Position numbers and translations under genes: made by a program
Notes under the pieces: model-generated
What the model was told of the DNA's origin: nothing
The model's input: the letters and a program-made list of their open reading frames with translations, nothing else
Database searches by the model: none
Shown: positions 1 to 10,414 of the stretch, piece by piece
Position numbering within the stretch: position 1 is the stretch's first letter
How the letters are laid out: every line of letters starts with the position of its first letter
Assembly (NCBI RefSeq): GCF_011074885.1
Contig: NC_054690.1
Span: forward strand, 501,001-565,000
Origin: Brettanomyces bruxellensis
Lineage: Eukaryota > Ascomycota > Pichiomycetes > Pichiales > Pichiaceae
Direction of reading: 5' to 3'
Length of the DNA: 64,000 nt

Positions 1-1910
1 AACTATTGAAGCCAGGATATCTAAAAGATTTTATTCCAATTTTGGTGACAAGTTTGAATTCAGACGATGAGGGTGTGATTTGTACATCATTGAGAGTTTT
101 AACTGTACTTGTGAAGGTTGACTTTCCTGAAGACGTGAACCCAATGTTTGTATCAGCCTCGAGATCTGTGTTGAAGATTTTACAGGATGTACCAGGAACA
201 GATAGTGAGCTCGCTCAAAGATGTCTGAAGTTTTTGAGTATGACTATTCGTTATAGGGATGACCTCAAAATTAAACCGATGGCTTTGGCATACATTTTGA
301 AGGAGCTAATGCCAGATTTGGATGAGCCTCAACGGGAAGGTGTCGCTTTTGGATTTTTGAAGAGTATCATTTCTCGTCACTACATGCTTCCCGAGCTTTA
401 TGATGTTGTGGACCGCATTTCGCGATTAATGGTTACTAGTACTTCCAAGGAAATTAGGCAGGCTTCTAGAACTGTATTCTATACTTTCCTTATGGAGTAC
501 GATCAGGGTAGAGGAAGACTCGATAAAGAACTTAAGTTGTTGGTCAACAATCTCTCTTACCCGGCCGAGACGGGTAGAAAATCTGTTATGGAATTACTCA
601 ATCTGCTGGTGACAAAGTGCAACAAACAGCTTTTGGAAAAGCTTGTCCCCTCACTATTTTTGGCATTGTCCAGAGTTGCTGTTATTGATAATTCACCTTC
701 ATGTCGAGAGATTGCTTCTGCACTTCTCTCATCCATGTTCACAAGGATGAGTAAGCTTGAATGTAGCTTTAAGTTTGTTACTGATCTTATTGTTGCATGG
801 ATTAGTCAACCAGCAAACCCTGTTCTAGTTCGATGTGGACTCAATGCTTACGAGTCATATGTAACTGCGTTGGGAATAGACGAGAATCAAGAGCTTAACA
901 AATTGGCTATGGAACGTGTTCTTGAAGTTTTAAAATCTGTTAAAAGAACGGATGCTCAGCAATCACAGAATGATAATATCGATTGGGAGATCATATATGC
1001 AGTTATGTCAACATTTGAGGCAGTTCTTGAGACATCAATTGCCAACGTGACCCGCTCTTTGAGAGATGCTGAAATATGGAAATACATCGTCGAAGCATTG
1101 CTATATCCACATTCATGGATTCGGGCAGCCGCATCTCGTCTTATTTCAAGTTTACTCTTGGAAATTGAAAACGACCGGCAGGCTGTTCAGTTTGAAGTGA
1201 GTGATGAGGAAATTCAAACTATCGCATACAGATCATTCAGACAATTGGGTGCACCTCAAGTTCAGTCTGATCTGGCTAGTCAAGCCATAAAAAATATTGC
1301 CATTATCTCGAGAATATGGGAAAAGGCAAACACGCCCTTCATTTCTGCGGCTTTTACTAAACACAACGATGGAAAGGATGCAGCTAATGAAGAAAAGCAT
1401 GAGGTCAAGACTTATGATTCCCCTCTTGAATGGGCTATCAATAGATCTGCTGCTATCTTGAGGAATGAATCGAGGGGTAACAGTCAAACATTAGTTGCAA
1501 AGAAAGCACTAATTCAATACTATACCTTTATATCAAAATTCATTGATTCAAAACGTTTAGGTGAAATTCTAAGCGAGCAAGTTTTGATACCTTTGGTGAA
1601 TATTTCGGAAGAGGAGGTAGCATACGAAGATGATGAAGATAACTCCTTACCACTTCTTGCAACCCAATGTCTCGAGAATATACGTACAAAGCTTGGTACA
1701 TCTTCCTATAACATCGTGTATTCTTCTGCAAAACAAATAATTGAGACCAGAAGAGCGGACAGAAAGACAAAAAGAGCACAACTTGAATTGATGAATCCAA
1801 AGGTTGCTGCAAAAAGAAGATTGAAAAAGCATATGAGATTTAGAAAAAAGAGAAGAATGAATAAAGACGAGAATGGCCTTTACAAAGCAAAGAGGAAAAG
1901 AAGAGTTTAA
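1..1910 (+). CDS. RRP12: Rrp12-like ribosome biogenesis protein, C-terminal half (truncated by window edge)
   Basis: The frame is open from base 3 to a TAA at 1910 and gives about 635 residues with no start in view, so the 5' part lies outside the window. Rrp12 is a HEAT-repeat karyopherin-like factor needed for pre-40S and pre-60S maturation and export; the S. cerevisiae protein is about 1,230 residues, so roughly half is present. What is visible is an all-helical repeat region over about 450 residues, an acidic patch (EDDEDN) near residue 543, and a strongly basic tail over the last 50 residues rich in KRRLKK and KKRRMNK motifs, typical of the Rrp12 C-terminus and probably a nuclear or nucleolar targeting and RNA-binding segment. 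The identification rests on this tail and overall resemblance. The neighbour NHP10 is convergent, about 115 bp downstream. Confidence 0.88.
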   Translation, partial: LLKPGYLKDFIPILVTSLNSDDEGVICTSLRVLTVLVKVDFPEDVNPMFVSASRSVLKILQDVPGTDSELAQRCLKFLSMTIRYRDDLKIKPMALAYILKELMPDLDEPQREGVAFGFLKSIISRHYMLPELYDVVDRISRLMVTSTSKEIRQASRTVFYTFLMEYDQGRGRLDKELKLLVNNLSYPAETGRKSVMELLNLLVTKCNKQLLEKLVPSLFLALSRVAVIDNSPSCREIASALLSSMFTRMSKLECSFKFVTDLIVAWISQPANPVLVRCGLNAYESYVTALGIDENQELNKLAMERVLEVLKSVKRTDAQQSQNDNIDWEIIYAVMSTFEAVLETSIANVTRSLRDAEIWKYIVEALLYPHSWIRAAASRLISSLLLEIENDRQAVQFEVSDEEIQTIAYRSFRQLGAPQVQSDLASQAIKNIAIISRIWEKANTPFISAAFTKHNDGKDAANEEKHEVKTYDSPLEWAINRSAAILRNESRGNSQTLVAKKALIQYYTFISKFIDSKRLGEILSEQVLIPLVNISEEEVAYEDDEDNSLPLLATQCLENIRTKLGTSSYNIVYSSAKQIIETRRADRKTKRAQLELMNPKVAAKRRLKKHMRFRKKRRMNKDENGLYKAKRKRRV

Positions 1911-2026
1911 GTTCTACGCACATAGATATATAAATATAGACATAATTTAATCTTGTTGATTTCAAGCCTCAGCAGTAGATAAGTATATATTTTACAAATG
2001 TGTCATCCTTAATCAGAATAAACTGT

Positions 2027-2288
2027 CTATGGTTCTGGAGACTCCTGCTTAACTGTAGGGCTTTCTACAGGGTCTGGCATGTCAGAACTTAAACCAACAT
2101 CATTTTCATCTTTACCAACATCAGATTCAATATCATCATCAGCATCCTCATCGGCATCTCCATTAGCATCATCATCCTCATCATCAACACCATCAGCATC
2201 AGCATCATTATCATTTTCATCCTCGTCCACCTCCTCATCATTCTCCTCGTCATTCTCATCATCACCTCCCTCATCATCGTCGTCGTCG

Positions 2289-2320
<32 letters not shown>

Positions 2321-2407
2321 GTTATCATCATCATCTTCTTCCTCATCGTTTTCAGCCGCTTCCTCGGCAGCAGTATCCTGATCATCTTTACTTTCTGTGG
2401 CATCTTG

Positions 2408-2445
<38 letters not shown>

Positions 2446-3376
2446 TTCCAACTTTCTGCTTTTTAAGCGCCTTACCATCTTGATCTGTCGATGTGCTTTT
2501 TCCGTCATGCTCCTTCTTTTTATTCTTCAGATACTCTTTCACTTCCCGCTGGTATCTTCTTTTATCCTTCTCGTATAAATCATAATATGGCTTTCTCTCT
2601 TCCTTACTTAACTTTTTCCAGGCCTCTGTCATCGCCTTGGACATATCTGGATTCACTATCATGTTCTTTGCAAGATCCTTCCTGACCTTTTCTTTTCCAA
2701 GATCACAAAATATTAAGTAAGCATTTGTAGGCCTTTTTGGTAAGTTAGGATCCCTTAGACGTCTTTTTGCGGCACTCATACCATTTCCCCGTCTTCTTCT
2801 TGATCCACCATGTCCCCCAGAGCTAGAAGACCCACTCCCAAAAATGTTTCTCATTCCGGAAAGATTTCCCGATGGTGGAACACTTGACCGAGCCATTGCA
2901 AGTGGGGTCTCGGACAAAAGTTGCGTAATATCAGCCAATCTAAGTGAATCAATATTATCCTTGTCTAAATCGTCAGCATCCAACTTATCAGCATTCGCTA
3001 TTGGGAGTGCCAAAGCCTTCCGCTCAAGAGTTTCCAACAAAATAACATACTCGAATCGTAACCTTTCGATAGTATTCTTTGCTCTAGATGTTGCTATTGC
3101 ACTAAGAATGTTCTGGGTCTCCAAATCATGAATTTTCTGCTTCAAATCCTGGCACTTATGCTTTAGTCGGGAGTTCTCGGACTCATATGGCATGGACTGC
3201 CCAAACTGTGATCGTGTATTTTTGTTTTCCTCCGTATTTGCAGATGTCTCATTCCTACTCCTTCCATTTTTTTTCTCTATTTTGACGGGTTGTGAAGAGC
3301 TCAACTGATCTGCTGGTTCAGGTTGACCATCTAAACTATTTGATAAGCTCCCAGTCGGTTCAGGTGTTTCCGACAT
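2027..3376 (-). CDS. NHP10: Nhp10-like HMG-box subunit of the INO80 chromatin remodeller, with a long acidic tail
   Basis: Predicted 449 residues starting at ATG 3376. Residues 1-65 are polar and disordered. Residues 66-122 form a coiled coil (RLRFEYVILLETLERK) matching the Nhp10 N-terminal helix (LKLEYGVLLERLE). An HMG box follows at about 209-284, opening with RDPNLPKRPTNAYLIF, which is diagnostic of Nhp10. Residues 311-449 are almost only Asp/Glu, including two runs of 12 to 15 Asp, encoded by GAT/GAC trinucleotide repeats. S. cerevisiae Nhp10 is about 203 residues, so this copy is more than twice as long, mainly through the acidic tail and the N-terminal extension. Known role in the family: DNA-end or nucleosome binding within INO80 and Ies module assembly. 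The tail could be DNA- or histone-mimicking (inference). Confidence 0.9.
2262..2340. repeat. ATC/GTC trinucleotide microsatellite coding poly-Asp
   Basis: Nearly uninterrupted run of (ATC)n and (GTC)n units on the + strand, read as GAT/GAC on the coding strand of NHP10. Such tracts vary in length by replication slippage. Confidence 0.85.
2406..2448. repeat. Second (ATC)n microsatellite coding poly-Asp
   Basis: About 13 consecutive ATC units, giving the first poly-Asp block of the NHP10 tail just after the HMG box. Confidence 0.85.
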
Positions 3377-4216
3377 TTTGCTATTCTGTTACTGGTGAAG
3401 TATAAATGAATGAGTACTTTTGAGAATAAACAGCAATCAAGGAGAACTTAGATTTCCACTGAAAACGAAACTCATTATATTATCATTGCAATTTTCCTGA
3501 ACAAATATTTTCCTGGATACATTTGAATCAAGTTACAGGTAATACGTGAGGGGGGGGGGNAAAAAAAAAAGATTTGGACTGGCAGCGCGGGTCAAAAAAA
3601 AAAAAGATGGTGACATTACTATTGAGGTGTACGGATGCATATTCATATACCATTATATGACGTCATTTCCAAAGGAAATTTATAGACTAGAACGTAGGAT
3701 AAACCATCTGAAGCAGCAAAGATCAAACATATCGATCAAATAATACACGCAAAACATTGAACTAAAACTAAATTAAAGAGATCCTAAAGTACAGTAGCAA
3801 AAAAAGACGAGAAAAAACAAAATCTGCGGATAAACGACAAACAGAATATTAAATGGATCGCTGATACCCAAAGAAAATGCATGCTGGTACACTTAAATCA
3901 TAATAAATGCCCGATACTTAAGGCAGAAAACAACAACAAAAATGATTGGAAACAAAGTAACATGAGGATAGACATGCCAAGCAACAGGCATATTTTCATG
4001 CTATTCTGCACCACAACGCTCTGGCAAAAATGAAACCCCAAAGCAATGTGGGAAACATAGGTGGGAAAGGTGTGTAAAACCTAGATGAATGGAGCGATAT
4101 CGTAGTCGAAGCGATGACAACTTAAATGGAAGAAAATGAAGGATAATCAAATAACCAACACCAAAACAAGCAAACATGCAAGCAAGAAATTAAATGAGTG
4201 AGCATACAGGTTGTAT
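3377..4216. other. Intergenic, NHP10 promoter side; G-tract/A-tract junction with an undetermined base
   Basis: Ten G (3550-3559), an n at 3560 and ten A (3561-3570), followed by CAGCGCG at 3583-3589. The rest is AT-rich with no supported gene or RNA. It serves as the 5' region of NHP10 and the 3' region of the next minus-strand gene. Confidence 0.7.
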
Positions 4217-4780
4217 TCAATGCTTTTTTCCAAAGCCTAAGAATCCTCTCTTCTTCTTCTTCTCCTGTTTCTTCGGCTGTCTTTTGTACACCCCCTGTTG
4301 TACAGACATACCTGGGTTATTGCTGTAAACTGGACGTCCATATTCATCGTACTTTTGGGCTTGAGCATCCGATCCTTGTGCATATGGGTTGTCTGTATAA
4401 AGAGGGAAATCATCCCTGACTCTCCATCCCAATTGTGGAGTTTCCAACTGCTGTTTATAAACAGTATCACCCGTTATAGAATACTCAAATGCTCTAATAG
4501 TATCCAAAGGTCTTTCATCTCTGGATCTGGCAGGATTCGAAACATCAGGGTTACTGATTGGATTTCCGAAAACATCGTTCATGTTTCCTTCACCATTTAA
4601 AGATGAAGAATTACGCTTGTGATCATACGCTGCTTCTTCGAACGGTTGCGCTTCATTGACAGCATTCAAGATCGGATCAGCAACATTTTCTGATCTAGTC
4701 TTTAACCTTTTCTCATCATCACGTGTAAGCTTCACCTTATACTTTCCACTTTTCTTCGACTGATTTCTGAAGAGACCCAT
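4217..4780 (-). CDS. Small basic-tailed protein, probable DUF2406 family (Ymr295c/Ygr273c-like)
   Basis: Predicted 187 residues from ATG 4780. The N-terminus is MGLFRNQSKKSGKYK: a Gly directly after the initiator Met with clustered Lys/Arg, which could be N-myristoylated, although the Asn four residues after that Gly is not the preferred Ser/Thr. The middle carries RPLDTIRAFEYSITGD and LGWRVRDDFPLYTDNPY, which I associate with the fungal DUF2406 family that includes S. cerevisiae Ymr295c. The C-terminus is a Lys cluster (QEKKKKRGFLGFGKKH). Both ends therefore look suited to peripheral membrane attachment at an acidic membrane (inference). Family function is unknown to me. There are no transmembrane segments. 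Confidence 0.75.
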   Translation of the reverse strand: MGLFRNQSKKSGKYKVKLTRDDEKRLKTRSENVADPILNAVNEAQPFEEAAYDHKRNSSSLNGEGNMNDVFGNPISNPDVSNPARSRDERPLDTIRAFEYSITGDTVYKQQLETPQLGWRVRDDFPLYTDNPYAQGSDAQAQKYDEYGRPVYSNNPGMSVQQGVYKRQPKKQEKKKKRGFLGFGKKH

Positions 4781-6928
4781 CCTTGATTATAATAAGTGGG
4801 TGAGTGAGTTCTGAATATGAATAAAATAGATCTCTCGGTTCTGACACGTTACGAACGACGATGAAACAACCGATATTTACCTTCGCGGGGTACAAACGAT
4901 TTATGATTCAGATCTTCTAATAAATCCCTTATTTCTTAATAACGAGGGATATAATATGTGTTGTTGTTAGAATCTGCCTATGAGATCTGTCTTGTAATTT
5001 AAAGAGAACTAAGGGGGTTGAAAACTCTAAATGAAAAAAAGAAGAGATGTATTAAAGATGAGGAACGAACAAGAAACTACTGAGAACATTGAAAAAAAAA
5101 AAAAATAATCAAGGAAAAAAATAGTTCGTTCCGCTTCCTTTCGATTTGGACCATAAATTATGAATTTCCAGTTAAAATCTTCCTTCATCAATGCGCCTAC
5201 TTCTCCAGCCCCGTTACTATTATTATCTTCAGCTGAGATAATATCGAAACGCGACTTATTTTTGCACGCTTTTTTTCTTGGCTAAAAATAATTTGTCCCC
5301 GCTAAATTTCTGCTTTCTTTTGCGAAGCATGGAACAAAACAAAAAAAAAAAATAGTTTGACATTCAACTCCCTGATGCAAATCTCTGCAGATTTTGGCAA
5401 ACTGTTCAATTAATCATATATCATTTTGTAGATTTTTGTGATACTGGTTCATCTCAGATTTTAAAAAGTGGGGGAAAAAGTGCAACATTTGCATCAATTA
5501 CTCCTTTTAATTACTTTACAAAATTTCTAATTTATTTTCAAAAATGCTACCCCTTTCCATCTGCATGTTCGCTGGTAAACGGACCAAATTATTTCAGGAG
5601 GATGGCTTATTATAATAGAATCATCAGCAATCGGCTGGGAGAGCGAAAACATTTGGTGTAAAGGTGCCTCATGTAAATTGAAATCGAGTAAATCGAAGGA
5701 CGGATATCATCATAATTTACAATTACAGGACCAAAAATTTCACATGATGATCCCTGATGATTAAATGTGGAAGCTTCTGAGGGTGCAAGTTGTATATCGA
5801 GAGGGCTAGATAAGTAAGAGAAATATATAATTTATATTAGTCCCGTCCAGAAAATAAGGTTATATCTACTTGGAGATCAACCCTTTGATTATGAGTTATC
5901 GAAGCACAACCTAATAAAAAAAATATTGCCGAATGGTCCTGGTACCTGATTCGACAATCTAGTGGTAACTTTCAGAGTGAATAAATAGTATAGTCGATAT
6001 TCTTAGAAGTATTTAAGTTATTTATCGACTAAGAAAAAAATATTCAAGAATTCGCGACTGGGCTCAGAAGAGGTTGTCACAATAAAATCGTGACAGTTAT
6101 GCTGGCGATGCTCATTGAAGGGGGAGGAGTCCAAAACTATATGAAAAAAAATTTATGGGCTAAACGGCTTTATTGGGATATGACAATATATAATGTCACG
6201 CATATTAGCATGATGAATTAAACACACCAACATAATACTATACAATTAATGCGAATTGTGGAATTGTCAAAATTTCTTAGGAGGATTACCTGTGCTTCTG
6301 GTGATATACAGTTAGCACACTCACTTGGAGTCGAGTATCCTAAGTAAAATTTAAGTCCTTTTCATGATTTCTAGGCTGTTTTCTAAGTGTTGTACTCGTA
6401 CTAGAAAACCATTTTCATTTATCTTTTATTAATTTAACAATACTCAAACAACAAAAAAACATTCCTGAATGAGATATCAAAATTATATTTCTTTAAGGTT
6501 TCTAATTATCGATATTTATCGAATATGTAATGTCTGAGGAGAAAAAGGGAACACTCGCTTTATTACAAGAACAAAACTGAGTTTTGGGTTCTGAAGAACA
6601 GTAGTAACATGAAAGCTAACTTTTCACCACTTTTCGGCAAGCATTAGCTATAAAAATTTGGTCTTCTCATATTGCAAGTACGTATCTGCAGTGAAAAGCC
6701 ATGTGCTACCCTTGTAGTCCGCTTTAATCATTTTGGGTTTATCTGTTATCTTCTTATTTTTATTTCTATTTTTTTTCGATACTGCCCACACTCAGTTATC
6801 TTCCAAAACAATTTGTGTCTCTGAAAGCCAGTCGGAATAATTGGTACACACAATATAGATCGGATAAATATCCTTTTCTCTCTTTTTATAAACTTCAAGT
6901 GCTTTGAAATTAAGAGGAAAGCAATCAA
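4781..6928. other. Long intergenic region (2.1 kb) between divergent genes
   Basis: Shared upstream region of the DUF2406-like gene (-) and the ENGase gene (+). It has poly(A) tracts near 5090-5105 and 5340-5352 and AT-rich DNA throughout. No ORF over 60 codons with coding character, no tRNA A/B boxes and no clear C/D snoRNA were seen. It is the longest gene-free stretch in the window and could hold an unannotated RNA or a large regulated promoter. Confidence 0.6.
6649..6656 (+). promoter_or_regulatory. TATA box candidate for the ENGase gene
   Basis: TATAAAAA about 270 bp upstream of ATG 6929. The distance is at the long end for yeast, so it is only a candidate. Confidence 0.35.
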
Positions 6929-9433
6929 ATGTCTTCGAAGCCGGTACAGGCAATATACTTCGACTCGTTAGCAGAATTATTAACATGGTATGATGACTTA
7001 TCAAAAGAGGTGGACTCGGGTCAAACACGATTGGATAGATTTAGGAGATGCAGTGAGGATTATGATGCGTATCAGATCGAGGGTATCGATACGGAGGAAC
7101 CAGTAAAGAGCTTGAAGATGAAAAGGGAGTTTCCAAATAATTGCTCGGCATCATTAGCACCATCATTGCATTCTCATTCAATCATATCCATACCTCCTTA
7201 TTCTTCATTTTTGAGGCCAAGATTCAGATCAGTAAGTAATCAATCCACGTCAAGTATGAGAGCACTTTCCAGATATCCATCGGCAAAGACTATATCGAAT
7301 CATGAGATTGGAAGTGGGTATCTAAAAGAGAACATCCACAGACCAAAGGTGATGGTATGCCATGACTTCAGAAACGGGTATCAGGATGGCCAGGATCAAA
7401 GTACCATTGGTTACTATTCACATAAGACAGGACAGAGATATTTTATACAGTATCCACAGTTGTTAGAGTCATTCATATATTTCAGTCATCATAGAATAAG
7501 CATTCCTCCGGTATCATGGATTAATGTTTGTCATAGAAACTGCATTAAATGCTTTGGAACAATTATCTTTGAAAGCACGGGGTTTTTAACCGATCTTGAT
7601 CGGTTGGTCTCAAAAGCTAGAGATGGTCAATTCATATATGTCGATATATTGGTATCGCTAGTGGAGAGATTCGGATTTGACGGCTTTTTGTTCAACATTG
7701 AAGCTAGATTCAGTAACGAGGAGATATCCGCATTATTTATTCCATTTATTGAGTGTTTGAAATCAAGACTACATACCCTTCATAAGAAGAATGAGGTTAT
7801 CATATATGACAGCTTTTTGTGTCCACAGAACAAAGTCAATTACGAAAATGGCGTTACGAAGTTCAACTACAATTTATTTTCCGTTTCGGATCGTTTTTTC
7901 ACAAACTACTGGTGGTCAGTGAAACATCTTCAGAGTAATTTGAGAAATGCTGGCAATCTTGGTGTGCAAAGAAAACTCTTTACAGGCTATGATGTTTGGG
8001 GTAGAGGTAATACTATTGGAAGGGGAGGTTTTGATACTGGATCTGCCTGCCAGCTTATCTCAAAATACCAGTCTAATATTGCATTGTTTGCTCCTGCATG
8101 GACATATGAACAGTTGGGTGCACGAAACTTTAGCACTAATGATACGAGATTTTGGATCGGCCTTTTTGACGGAGAACTATCTGTAATGTCATCTGTGAAA
8201 CCTCGAAACTGTCCGGTTTTCAAGTTAAATCACTCAAGCTTCATATTTTATACGGATTTTAGCAACGGCCAAGGCACAAACTTCTTTTGTAAGGGCATTA
8301 GAGTTTCAAATAGACCATGGGTAGATGGCTCTTTACAACTATATTTACCTCTAACAGTTTACAGAAATCAAGGCTTAGGTCTGCAAATGAGTTTAGAAAC
8401 CCTTGAATGTTTTCACGGAGGCTCTTCGTTAAAGGTATGCTATACTCCGTATATTGAAGAAAAACGGAATGGATTTCCAGGATACAAGATCTTCAGTGAA
8501 CAACAAGTGAGAGATTTGCAGCTTTTCGAGTTAAACAGAACATGCCAGTTTAATACAGTGGGTGTGCGAGTTAGCTATAAGTTAGAACAGGGTACAGGGG
8601 AGATATTTAAACTAAAAATAAGATACCATACGCAGTTGGGCCATGGTGTGAAAACAAAAACAATTCGAAAAGGTGTCATGGTGATACCATTTTGCTCGAC
8701 AAAAGAAAGATGGTTCACACTTGACAACGTGTTTAGCATTAATGTGGGCATACGGGAAACACTGGTTTTGGAAACGGTGGAAATTTCTTATGACAAGCAT
8801 AACCTGGGTTTGTGCGTCCACCATAAGAAGAATCCATCATTTAGTTATAAATCTTACGTTGTGGAAGACTCTATCGTGACCTCTGTGATTGATGATGAAC
8901 CTTACGAAAAGATTCTGGATAACGATAAAATATATGACAATGATGAGGATGAGGGATGGGTTTTGGTTCCACGGGGTATTCCAGGTGCAGATACTTTGAG
9001 TACTACCAATAATTCAGTGCCAAGGAGTATGAATCCAGAGATAAAAATTGGAGAGATTGCAATTATAAACTCCAATAACTATCCAAACAAGAATTTCTTT
9101 GGAATTCAAGGGGTCAGAAAGGTTAGAAAACTTGCAACAGATGTCGACGGTGACTTGCTTGTTTGGAGTGAATCTAGTACCAACTTTGTTCTTTACTATG
9201 TGATTTACATAAATGATAAATTCCAAGGAACGTCAAAGATTGCACAATTTTTCTCCGAATTTGCTGGTAGAAGTGATACAACTTCATCTATCACTTCGGA
9301 GTTGTGCGATAAGAACTTGGAGGATTTGGAAAAATCGGAGATCAGGAAAACAAGCGGAGCAATTATTAAAGTTAGAGTTGACATTGTTGACAGATTGGGT
9401 GTTGTCCATGTTGGGGCAGATTTATATATTTAA
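6929..9433 (+). CDS. Cytosolic endo-beta-N-acetylglucosaminidase (ENGase), glycoside hydrolase family 85
   Basis: Predicted 834 residues from ATG 6929. GH85 enzymes cut the chitobiose core of N-glycans, releasing the glycan and leaving one GlcNAc on the protein; some also transglycosylate. The family landmarks are visible: YFDSLAELLTWYDD at 10-23, MVCHDFRNGYQDG at 142-154, GFDGFLFNIE at 249-258 with the catalytic Asn256-x-Glu258 pair (Glu as acid/base, Asn stabilising the oxazolinium), IIYDS at 291-295, FTNYWW at 324-329 and GYDVWGRG at 353-360. There is no signal peptide, as expected for the cytosolic branch acting on free or ERAD-derived glycans. Residues 60-135 are a Ser-rich insertion and an acidic DEDEG patch sits near 672. 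S. cerevisiae lacks this enzyme; Ogataea minuta has one (Endo-Om). All catalytic features are intact. Confidence 0.93.
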   Translation: MSSKPVQAIYFDSLAELLTWYDDLSKEVDSGQTRLDRFRRCSEDYDAYQIEGIDTEEPVKSLKMKREFPNNCSASLAPSLHSHSIISIPPYSSFLRPRFRSVSNQSTSSMRALSRYPSAKTISNHEIGSGYLKENIHRPKVMVCHDFRNGYQDGQDQSTIGYYSHKTGQRYFIQYPQLLESFIYFSHHRISIPPVSWINVCHRNCIKCFGTIIFESTGFLTDLDRLVSKARDGQFIYVDILVSLVERFGFDGFLFNIEARFSNEEISALFIPFIECLKSRLHTLHKKNEVIIYDSFLCPQNKVNYENGVTKFNYNLFSVSDRFFTNYWWSVKHLQSNLRNAGNLGVQRKLFTGYDVWGRGNTIGRGGFDTGSACQLISKYQSNIALFAPAWTYEQLGARNFSTNDTRFWIGLFDGELSVMSSVKPRNCPVFKLNHSSFIFYTDFSNGQGTNFFCKGIRVSNRPWVDGSLQLYLPLTVYRNQGLGLQMSLETLECFHGGSSLKVCYTPYIEEKRNGFPGYKIFSEQQVRDLQLFELNRTCQFNTVGVRVSYKLEQGTGEIFKLKIRYHTQLGHGVKTKTIRKGVMVIPFCSTKERWFTLDNVFSINVGIRETLVLETVEISYDKHNLGLCVHHKKNPSFSYKSYVVEDSIVTSVIDDEPYEKILDNDKIYDNDEDEGWVLVPRGIPGADTLSTTNNSVPRSMNPEIKIGEIAIINSNNYPNKNFFGIQGVRKVRKLATDVDGDLLVWSESSTNFVLYYVIYINDKFQGTSKIAQFFSEFAGRSDTTSSITSELCDKNLEDLEKSEIRKTSGAIIKVRVDIVDRLGVVHVGADLYI

Positions 9434-10414
9434 AATGAGGTTATGATATTTTATTGTTTAGAAGAACATGAAAAAACATGCATTATACCGTTGGGTTTTG
9501 AAATTTTCGGAGGAATCCGAATAACTCGTATTTAGCTTTAAAAATGGAGCGGTACATGTTTTGACAGCAGTATTACTGCCTTTTGAGGCGTATTATAGGT
9601 TATCCGGAAGATTTAAGCATATATTAATAGCTAATGGCGTATATTAAAACATATAGCAGTAATAGTCTCTAAAGGGAGGCGTAAAATAGTAACAACGTAA
9701 TAATAGAGAGAAAGTATGAAAGGTGCAGCTAGATCCCTAATACATTATTAGTCAGGGAGAGGACATATATCCGAAAGCAATGACTAGTTCAAAGTAATAC
9801 GAAAAGTAATAAAGGTAATTCACTTACTTGGCTTTAACACAAGCGAAATACAATAAAAGTGAAGAAATATGTAATAATCCTTAGATAGAATTGGTCCCAG
9901 GATGGTAATAAAAAGAATTTCCCGAGGTCGCACGGTTAACAACAATTATATTGCAATATTCCGCTGAAGGTTAAATACCCCGTCATATACCTCATATTTT
10001 GGAAGAAAAAGATGCAGGGTCGACCAAACGCAAAAAAATCCCCCCGAGCTTCATGTGATTAATTTCCGAAAGCTTTAATAAATCATATTTACATATTTCT
10101 TAATTAGGAAACGACATTCCCTTTTCAGGCAAATCATCATACACTATTCGTTTAAACATAACCCAGCCATCCATCCACACAAGTTTTAGGTTGAATATTG
10201 AAAGAAAGAAGAATAAGCAAAAACGACTTGCGGCATATTTGGAACTGTGAATGAATTACTGGAAAAAAGAATGTGGAAAAGAATGTTCCTCGAATACTTT
10301 TAATGCTTGCATCGCCTCTCTTGATACTGTTTATTCTTTAGTCCTACTAGTTACTTGTACTCCAGGCGATCCTTTGTTTTATTTTAGCTGCTTGACACTA
10401 TACATAGGATTGTG
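9434..10414. other. Intergenic region, ENGase 3' side and promoter of the next gene
   Basis: AT-rich. It holds a short hairpin (GCAGTA-T-TACTGC, 9567-9579) and a C-tract beside an A-tract near 10032-10046. No ORF, tRNA or other feature is supported. Confidence 0.55.

Noticed and set aside
2079..2381. Ser-rich 100-codon frame on the + strand
   Set aside because: It is the complement of the poly-Asp repeats of NHP10 (ATC read as TCA), a shadow frame.
5740..5780. C/D box snoRNA suggested by ATGATGA and CTGA
   Set aside because: The boxes are too close together, no terminal stem was seen, and such short motifs are common in AT-rich DNA.
9567..9579. GCAGTA-T-TACTGC hairpin as a terminator
   Set aside because: Yeast mRNA ends are not defined by such hairpins; the stem is only 6 bp.
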